Of a stretch of 17,596 nucleotides of DNA, positions 13,799-17,596 are shown one piece after another (within the stretch, counting starts at the first letter, position 1; each line of letters opens with the position of its first letter). This DNA comes from CAYUVV01 sp964461325. GTDB lineage: Bacteria > Patescibacteriota > Minisyncoccia > Phycocordibacterales > JACOZG01. The stretch is from contig CAYWTW010000013.1 in NCBI GenBank assembly GCA_964461325.1, forward strand, positions 1 to 17,596, read 5' to 3'. The notes beneath the pieces were generated by a model, which worked only from the letters and a program-made list of their open reading frames with translations, was not told the origin of the DNA and searched no databases. Both the position numbers and the translations under genes were made by a program.

Positions 13799-13827
13799 AC
13801 TTTAACACTCTTTATTTTGCTTGCCAA
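13799..13827 (-). promoter_or_regulatory. Promoter of tRNA-Glu
   Basis: On the minus strand TTGGCA (13827-13822), 17 bp, TAAAGT (13804-13799); the tRNA begins 9 nt after the -10. Confidence 0.6.
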
Positions 13828-13913
13828 GTTGCGCGCCGTTGGCGGACAGGAGGATAATTATAACGTTGCCGACACGGGGTCGAGATTATTCGCCTTAATC
13901 CGGAAAAAACATT

Positions 13914-13994
13914 ATGGAAAAGGGTAAGACCTGCGAGCAATGCCAACACGAACACAAGAAGTCTGACGGTTCTTGCGATTGCGGTTGCAAATAG
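13914..13994 (+). CDS. 26-residue Cys/His-rich peptide
   Basis: The frame reads MEKGKTCEQCQHEHKKSDGS and ends CDCGCK: five cysteines (CxxC, then CxCxC) and two histidines in 26 residues, with many lysines. The spacing suggests zinc or copper binding, like a minimal metallothionein or zinc knuckle. Function unknown. Support for a real gene: the residue make-up is far from random, and a strong terminator starts 25 nt after the stop while no other gene on this strand needs it. The ribosome site is weak (CGGAAAAAACATT before the ATG) and I cannot place a clear promoter. Too short for ordinary gene callers. Confidence 0.5.
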   Translation: MEKGKTCEQCQHEHKKSDGSCDCGCK

Positions 13995-14018
13995 TCGAAC
14001 CGCGTCGGTGTTTATAAA

Positions 14019-14052
14019 AACAAGCTCCAGCTTTGGCCGGGGCTTGTTTTTT
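14019..14052 (+). terminator. Rho-independent terminator after the Cys-rich peptide
   Basis: AACAAGCTCC (14019-14028) pairs with GGGGCTTGTT (14039-14048), one G-T pair and a 10-nt loop. The outer A/T run extends the stem and ends in a T tract (14047-14052). Its 3' arm overlaps the tRNA-Ser promoter. Confidence 0.85.
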
Positions 14053-14060
14053 GCTAGTAT
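14033..14060 (+). promoter_or_regulatory. Promoter of tRNA-Ser, overlapping the terminator
   Basis: TTGGCC (14033-14038), 16 bp, TGC-TAGTAT (14052-14060). The tRNA starts 8 nt after the -10. The -35 lies in the loop of the preceding terminator. Confidence 0.5.
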
Positions 14061-14067
14061 TTTCGGC

Positions 14068-14156
14068 GGAGGAGTGCCAGAGTGGTCGAATGGGCCGCAC
14101 TCGAAATGCGGTGTCGCCCTTACCGGTGACCGTGGGTTCGAATCCCACCTCCTCCG
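14068..14156 (+). tRNA. tRNA-Ser (CGA)
   Basis: Acceptor GGAGGAG (14068-14074) pairs with CTCCTCC (14149-14155), discriminator G. Anticodon stem CCGCA/TGCGG encloses CTCGAAA, so the anticodon is CGA. A long variable arm of the class II type is present. T arm GTGGG-TTCGAAT-CCCAC. CCA is not encoded. Confidence 0.95.
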
Positions 14157-14158
14157 TT

Positions 14159-14187
14159 TTGACGATATAGCCATATTGTGATATAAA
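14159..14187 (+). promoter_or_regulatory. Promoter of the DUF5698-like gene
   Basis: TTGACG (14159-14164), 17 bp, TATAAA (14182-14187). It starts right after tRNA-Ser and gives a leader of about 65 nt. Confidence 0.6.
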
Positions 14188-14258
14188 GAAGGTTCGGCCG
14201 CCCGATTTAATCAGGACGGCTTGGTCGACGTTTATCAACTTTATTCCCAGATATTCTC

Positions 14259-14561
14259 ATGACCCTATTTTTCTTTTTCACCGTTGGGGTAATCGAACTC
14301 TTTATCGTCACGGCTTGGACGAAGGTGGTTGTCGGCTCGCGCGTAGTAATGAGTGGCGCGATTACCTTCGTCAACGTGCTGATTTGGTATCTGGTGCTGG
14401 AGACTATCATCTCCGACATTAATAATTGGCCGCTCGTTCTCGTTTACGCTTGCGGTTGTGCGCTGGGCACGATGCTCGGCGTGGCCTATCTCGACCGCCA
14501 GAGCTTGCCAGTTAGTCGCCAGTCTAAACTAATCGAACATGAGCCAGCTTCCATCGCCTGA
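14259..14561 (+). CDS. DUF5698/UPF0316-like small membrane protein
   Basis: 100 residues with three hydrophobic helices: MTLFFFFTVGVIELFIVTAW, a middle one around AITFVNVLIWYLVLETII, and a third in PLVLVYACGCALGTMLGVAY. The order, with VYACGCALGTMLG (usual form YaxGxaxGtxxG) near the end, matches the membrane part of UPF0316 proteins. The DUF2179 domain that follows in longer members is absent. Role unknown. The ATG at 14259 has no Shine-Dalgarno. A promoter stands upstream and a strong terminator follows the stop. Confidence 0.6.
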   Translation: MTLFFFFTVGVIELFIVTAWTKVVVGSRVVMSGAITFVNVLIWYLVLETIISDINNWPLVLVYACGCALGTMLGVAYLDRQSLPVSRQSKLIEHEPASIA

Positions 14562-14588
14562 CGACGTTCCCGACCCGGACGGGAAAGC

Positions 14589-14623
14589 CTAAAAACGGCC
14601 TCACTTAGCGGGGCCGTTTTTAG
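14589..14623. terminator. Strong terminator after the DUF5698-like gene
   Basis: CTAAAAACGGCC (14589-14600) pairs with GGCCGTTTTTAG (14612-14623), a perfect 12 bp with an 11-nt loop. A and T runs in the stem allow use in both directions. A smaller hairpin TTCCCG/CGGGAA lies just before it. Confidence 0.9.
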
Positions 14624-14681
14624 TTTAAAATTTGGCGGTGTCTGTTTGAAAATATCCGAACGGAACTGGCTGAGCTCGGCG

Positions 14682-14747
14682 GGCGGAATTCCCCCCACAC
14701 CCCCTTCCGCCGCGCCCTCGCTTGGCCTGACGGATTTTTTGGCGGAC
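14682..14747. repeat. Left inverted repeat of the restriction-modification cassette (66 bp)
   Basis: Starts GGCGGAATTCC and ends ATTTTTTGGCGGAC. It matches the reverse complement of 17396-17462 over its whole length, except for one base in a C run (C5 here, C6 there) and an 8-bp block (14726-14733) that differs. It contains a GAATTC site and the C-rich tract CCCCCCACACCCCC. Confidence 0.9.
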
Positions 14748-14770
14748 ATAAAGAAACAAACACCCACCCC

Positions 14771-14800
14771 TTGTGAACGATTATCGGTTTGTGCTAACAT
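14771..14800 (+). promoter_or_regulatory. Possible promoter of the restriction-modification operon
   Basis: TTGTGA (14771-14776), 18 bp, TGC-TAACAT (14792-14800), the same extended -10 layout as host promoters in this window. It gives a leader of about 78 nt containing the operator dyads. A second candidate is TTGTAA (14823-14828), 17 bp, TACATA (14846-14851). Confidence 0.45.
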
Positions 14801-14809
14801 ATAGGTAGG

Positions 14810-14871
14810 TGTGGATAACATATTGTAATTGTAGTATATCACAATTACATAGTAAATATTTACTATCCACA
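14810..14871. promoter_or_regulatory. Nested operator dyads before the XRE regulator
   Basis: Three dyads share this 62-bp AT-rich stretch: a perfect 18-bp palindrome ATAGTAAATATTTACTAT (14849-14866); TGTAATTGT (14824-14832) with ACAATTACA (14841-14849); and an outer pair TGTGGATA (14810-14817) with TATCCACA (14864-14871). They are placed as expected for binding by the dimeric XRE controller, probably for autoregulation. Confidence 0.7.
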
Positions 14872-14884
14872 TCAAAATTTTAAT

Positions 14885-15082
14885 ATGATTGCCCAAAATA
14901 TCAAAAAATATAGGAAGAAAAAGGGCGTATCGCAGGATAAACTTTCTAAACTAGCCGGAGTCACCTATAACACGATTATTAAAATCGAATCCGGCGCAAC
15001 CCTAAATCCACGAGTAGATACCTTGCGTCTCATCGCCAAGGGTCTTGGTGTTACTGTGGATAGTTTGTTAAACGGAAAATAA
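14885..15082 (+). CDS. XRE-family regulator (restriction-modification controller type)
   Basis: 65 residues that are almost entirely one helix-turn-helix domain: NIKKYRKKKGVSQDKLSKLA, then the recognition helix region VTYNTIIKIESGATLNPRVD, then TLRLIAKGLGVTVDSLLNGK. This size and order match C proteins and short Cro/CI-like regulators that delay restriction until the host is methylated. The ATG at 14885 has no Shine-Dalgarno. The upstream dyads are its likely operators. The stop is separated by one base from the next start, so it is coupled to the methylase/nuclease gene. Direct autoregulation is inferred from context. Confidence 0.9.
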   Translation: MIAQNIKKYRKKKGVSQDKLSKLAGVTYNTIIKIESGATLNPRVDTLRLIAKGLGVTVDSLLNGK

Positions 15083-15083
15083 T

Positions 15084-17396
15084 ATGACCGAGCTAACAAA
15101 ATCTTTAGAAAGCGCAACCAGAAAAAGAATTGATAACTGGCTGAAAGAGCTGGGGTGGAATATTGATGAGGAATCGCCGTCTTGTAATTGCTTCACGGAA
15201 CGCGCGAAAACAAAAGAACAAAATCAAAAGTTTCTTGGAAAGAAACCGGATTTTGTTCTTTATAAATCTGGCACCGATGAACCAATCGCTGTTATTGAAG
15301 CAAAACGCAAAGGACAATCCATAGATAAGGCACTTGAACAAGGTATTGAGAGGTATGCTCGACCTCTTGGGGTAGATATTGTTTTCGCGATTGACGGCAC
15401 TTTTGTAAAGGCATTTTCTATTTCTCATAATTCCGTTTTGACACTTGATGCCGATCCGGTGAGAGAATTGGTATCAGAGAAAAAATTACTCCGCTTCATT
15501 AACGAGGGTGCTGATATTAAGGAAGCTCCTGATACCGTTAGGCACTCGCGCGAGGAATTAATCCAAATTTTCCGGTGGGCAAATGATCTATTGAGAAAAG
15601 AGGGGCTAAGAAACCTCGATAGATTTGTTGAATTTGCAAATATCTTGTTCATTAAAATCATGAGCGAGATTGAAGCTGAACGCGAAACAAATGGAGAAGG
15701 TCGCCGGCTAGATTCTTCTTTGTGCTGGGAAAGTTTTGCTGATGTGAAAGATGCGAAAAAAATGCTGAACTATATTAACAATTCAGTATTAAAAGATGGT
15801 TTTGCAAAAAAATATAATCACAGCGATGACATCTTTCAGGAGACACTGAAAATCAAAAATCCCGAAACTGTTAAGGCGATAGTAAATAAACTTTCAAAAC
15901 TTACCCTCATAAATACTGAATCGGAAATCAAGGGCGATGCTTTTGAATATTTTTTGAAAGAGTTGGCTTCGGGCAACGATTTAGGAGAGTATTTTACGCC
16001 CCGTCATGTTGTAAAACTGATGACCAACATTGTTAATCCCAAATATGGCCAAACAGTTTATGACCCTTGCTGCGGCACTGGTGGTTTCTTGATTGAGGCG
16101 TTTAGACACATCAAAAAATCTTGCAATACAGAAGATAAGCAAATCATGAAAAAACTCACCGAAGATACGATCTACGGCGTTGAGTTAACCGATACCTACA
16201 AGATTGCAAAAATGAACATGATTATTATAGGTGATGGACACAATAACATTGTTCAGGGAGATTCTTTAGCACCGAAAGCAAAGGGAGATAATAGTCGTGA
16301 AATAATTTTGACCAATCCGCCTTACAGTCAGCAAACAGATTTTGGAGAACATTTTCCTATCCCCTCAAAACAAGCAGACCCAATTTTTCTTCAACATATT
16401 ATTCTCACTTTGAAAAAAGGTGGCTCGGCGGCCGTTATTGTCCCCGAAGGATTATTGTTTAGGGGTGGAGTTTTTGAGCAGGTCAGAAAATATCTTTTAG
16501 AAAACTGCGACTTGAAATCGGTTATATCTTTACCCTCGGGAGTATTCTTGCCTTACACTGATGTCAAAACAGATGTTATTGTTTTTGAGAAAGGCAAACC
16601 AACCAAAAAAGTTTGGTTCTATGAAATTACAAATGATGGATTTGAGTTGAATAAAAATAGGCGGCCGATTAAAGGCACCGATATTCCCGATCTTTTGGAA
16701 AAATGGGAGGAAAAGCCAGAATCTAAAAAAAGTTGGTGGATAGAAATTGATAAAATCGAAAAGAATGGTTTTAGCTTAAAACCAGATGATTACAGAGCGC
16801 ACGAAAAAGTACAGAGCAAATATTCCCTTGTAAAATTGGAGGATATTGCAGAAATTTCTGCCGGTAATACTGCTTCCCAAAATAGGAACCATTATGAAAA
16901 CGGCGAGTACTTATTCGTGCGCGTAAAAGATTTGGCTTTTCCGGAAAATTGGAAATATGTTGTAAAAACGAGAGATAAAGTAAATGATTTGGCAGTCAAA
17001 GAAAAACGATTATCTAAAGCTAAAAAGAATTCGGTTATATTCCCCAAAAGTGGCATTTCGCTTTTGCACAACAAGCGGGCAATCTTGGGCGAAGATTGCT
17101 ATGTTGTTAACCACTTTGCGATTCTTGAACCAAAAGAAGATAAAATCGACCCACAATATCTTTACTACGCTCTCAAAAAAATTGACATGGGGCAATACGC
17201 AAATCGGACAACATTGCCATCCCTAAACCTTTCAGTGATTAAAGAGATTAAAATTCCATTGCCCGCACTTGATGAGCAAAATCGAATTGTAAGCGAAATT
17301 ATCGCGAGAGAAAAAAAGGTTCAAGAATCAATGGAGAAAGCTCACTTGTATCAGCAAGAAATTCAGGATACCCTGAATGGATTGTTTGAGAAATAG
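15084..17396 (+). CDS. Single-chain restriction-modification protein (type IIG-like: nuclease, N6-adenine methylase, one TRD)
   Basis: 770 residues in three parts. Residues 1-150 form an HsdR-N-type nuclease domain with a PD-(D/E)XK signature: P55-D56 and IEAKRK, giving Glu72 and Lys74. Residues ~155-560 are an HsdM-type N6-adenine methylase: FTPRHV at 304-309, SAM-binding DPCCGTGGF at 327-335 and catalytic NPPY at 411-414. Residues ~578-770 are one HsdS-like target recognition domain with a central helix at the end (LPSLNLSVIKEIKIPLP, then a helical tail). There is no helicase, so cutting would not need ATP translocation. A single TRD suggests a short or asymmetric site, or dimerisation. The stop shares its last base with the right inverted repeat. 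AT-rich; probably transferred. Confidence 0.9.
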   Translation: MTELTKSLESATRKRIDNWLKELGWNIDEESPSCNCFTERAKTKEQNQKFLGKKPDFVLYKSGTDEPIAVIEAKRKGQSIDKALEQGIERYARPLGVDIVFAIDGTFVKAFSISHNSVLTLDADPVRELVSEKKLLRFINEGADIKEAPDTVRHSREELIQIFRWANDLLRKEGLRNLDRFVEFANILFIKIMSEIEAERETNGEGRRLDSSLCWESFADVKDAKKMLNYINNSVLKDGFAKKYNHSDDIFQETLKIKNPETVKAIVNKLSKLTLINTESEIKGDAFEYFLKELASGNDLGEYFTPRHVVKLMTNIVNPKYGQTVYDPCCGTGGFLIEAFRHIKKSCNTEDKQIMKKLTEDTIYGVELTDTYKIAKMNMIIIGDGHNNIVQGDSLAPKAKGDNSREIILTNPPYSQQTDFGEHFPIPSKQADPIFLQHIILTLKKGGSAAVIVPEGLLFRGGVFEQVRKYLLENCDLKSVISLPSGVFLPYTDVKTDVIVFEKGKPTKKVWFYEITNDGFELNKNRRPIKGTDIPDLLEKWEEKPESKKSWWIEIDKIEKNGFSLKPDDYRAHEKVQSKYSLVKLEDIAEISAGNTASQNRNHYENGEYLFVRVKDLAFPENWKYVVKTRDKVNDLAVKEKRLSKAKKNSVIFPKSGISLLHNKRAILGEDCYVVNHFAILEPKEDKIDPQYLYYALKKIDMGQYANRTTLPSLNLSVIKEIKIPLPALDEQNRIVSEIIAREKKVQESMEKAHLYQQEIQDTLNGLFEK

Positions 17397-17462
17397 TCCG
17401 CCAAAAAATTTGAATGCCCAAGCGAGGGCGCGGCGGAAGGGGGGTGTGGGGGGAATTCCGCC
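17396..17462. repeat. Right inverted repeat of the restriction-modification cassette (67 bp)
   Basis: Begins GTCCGCCAAAAAAT at the last base of the methylase/nuclease stop codon and ends GGAATTCCGCC. Inverted partner of 14682-14747, with one extra base in a G run and an 8-bp divergent block. Confidence 0.9.
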
Positions 17463-17480
17463 GCGCCCGAGTGTCCGGCG

Positions 17481-17527
17481 AGCGGAGCGAGCCGGTTAGT
17501 CGGGGTTCTCCGCAAAATCGCTCCGCT
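17481..17527. repeat. 10-bp inverted repeat between the cassette and tRNA-Ala
   Basis: AGCGGAGCGA (17481-17490) and TCGCTCCGCT (17518-17527), 27-nt spacer, no T tract. It may be a REP-like element. Nothing else is seen between 17463 and 17552. Confidence 0.5.
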
Positions 17528-17552
17528 TATTTAATTCCGAACAAGTTTCGTA

Positions 17553-17596
17553 TGGTGGACCTAGGGAGAATTGAACTCCCGCCTCCTCCATGCCAT
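17553..17596 (-). tRNA. tRNA-Ala (GGC), partial at the window edge
   Basis: Minus strand: only the 3' half is in the window. CCA encoded (17555-17553), discriminator A, acceptor 3' strand TAGGTCC (17563-17557), T arm GGGAG-TTCAATT-CTCCC. The edge reads ATGGCAT, consistent with an anticodon loop holding GGC. Base 70 is T, as expected for the G3-U70 pair of alanine tRNAs. The identity is inferred, because the 5' half is missing. Confidence 0.75.

Larger units (their letters stand above)
14682..17462 (+). other. Restriction-modification cassette bounded by long inverted repeats
   Basis: About 2.8 kb holding only an XRE regulator and a single-chain restriction-modification gene, framed by 66/67-bp inverted repeats. 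The interior is AT-rich while the repeats and flanks are GC-rich, which suggests acquisition as a unit. No transposase or recombinase is inside, so movement, if any, would depend on an enzyme elsewhere. Inversion between the repeats is also possible. No target duplication is visible. Confidence 0.5.

Noticed and set aside
13812..14174. Minus-strand ORF with RRRWDSNPRSPVRATPHF
   Set aside because: A typical false protein from antisense tRNA-Ser; it also crosses a terminator and the Cys-rich peptide gene.
14682..14747. CRISPR-like repeat because of the repeated C-rich tract
   Set aside because: Only two copies, in inverted orientation and 2.7 kb apart, with no spacers or cas genes.

Overview
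The window looks like part of a bacterial chromosome of the Patescibacteria (Candidate Phyla Radiation) type. This is an inference. The visible support is: small genes packed tightly, many starts with little or no leader, an RNHCP-domain protein, tiny membrane proteins, and tRNA genes scattered singly, only some of which encode CCA. Several genes also have good Shine-Dalgarno sites. TGA is used as a normal stop, which argues against the UGA-recoding lineages. MurJ and an FtsB-like protein indicate a peptidoglycan wall.

Positions 1-3902 are housekeeping. They hold the 3' part of murJ, lepA overlapping it by ATGA, a 38-residue membrane peptide on the opposite strand, an FtsB/DivIC-like protein, tRNA-Gly(CCC), an RNHCP protein, a glutaredoxin-like protein and tRNA-Arg(CCT).

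Positions 3903-10388 look like an accessory block. It starts at the 3' end of tRNA-Arg with a serine recombinase that has lost its catalytic domain and whose reading frame ends inside the tRNA. Next to it is an IS481-like element with an in-frame TGA in its transposase, then a frameshifted gene remnant. Intact genes follow: an S51 peptidase, a divergent SAM hydroxide adenosyltransferase-like protein, a convergent class II aaRS/HisZ-like protein, and an unknown coiled-coil protein behind a structured leader. A perfect 14-bp inverted repeat of unknown origin lies at 9287-9335.

Positions 10389-14623 return to core-like content: a small membrane protein, tRNA-Phe(GAA), the leftward run tsaD - PrsW-like protease - Hsp20, a small basic protein, tRNA-Glu(TTC), a 26-residue Cys-rich peptide, tRNA-Ser(CGA) and a DUF5698-like membrane protein.

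Positions 14624-17596 hold the most striking unit. A short XRE regulator and a 770-residue single-chain restriction-modification protein (PD-(D/E)XK nuclease, N6-adenine methylase, one target-recognition domain) sit between two inverted repeats of 66 and 67 bp. No transposase or recombinase lies between them. The regulator is preceded by several nested dyads. The cassette is AT-rich compared with its surroundings and ends next to a partial tRNA-Ala(GGC).

Many promoters here share one layout: a TTG-type -35, about 18 bp, and an extended -10 of the form TGC-TAnnnT. The cassette seems to use the same layout.
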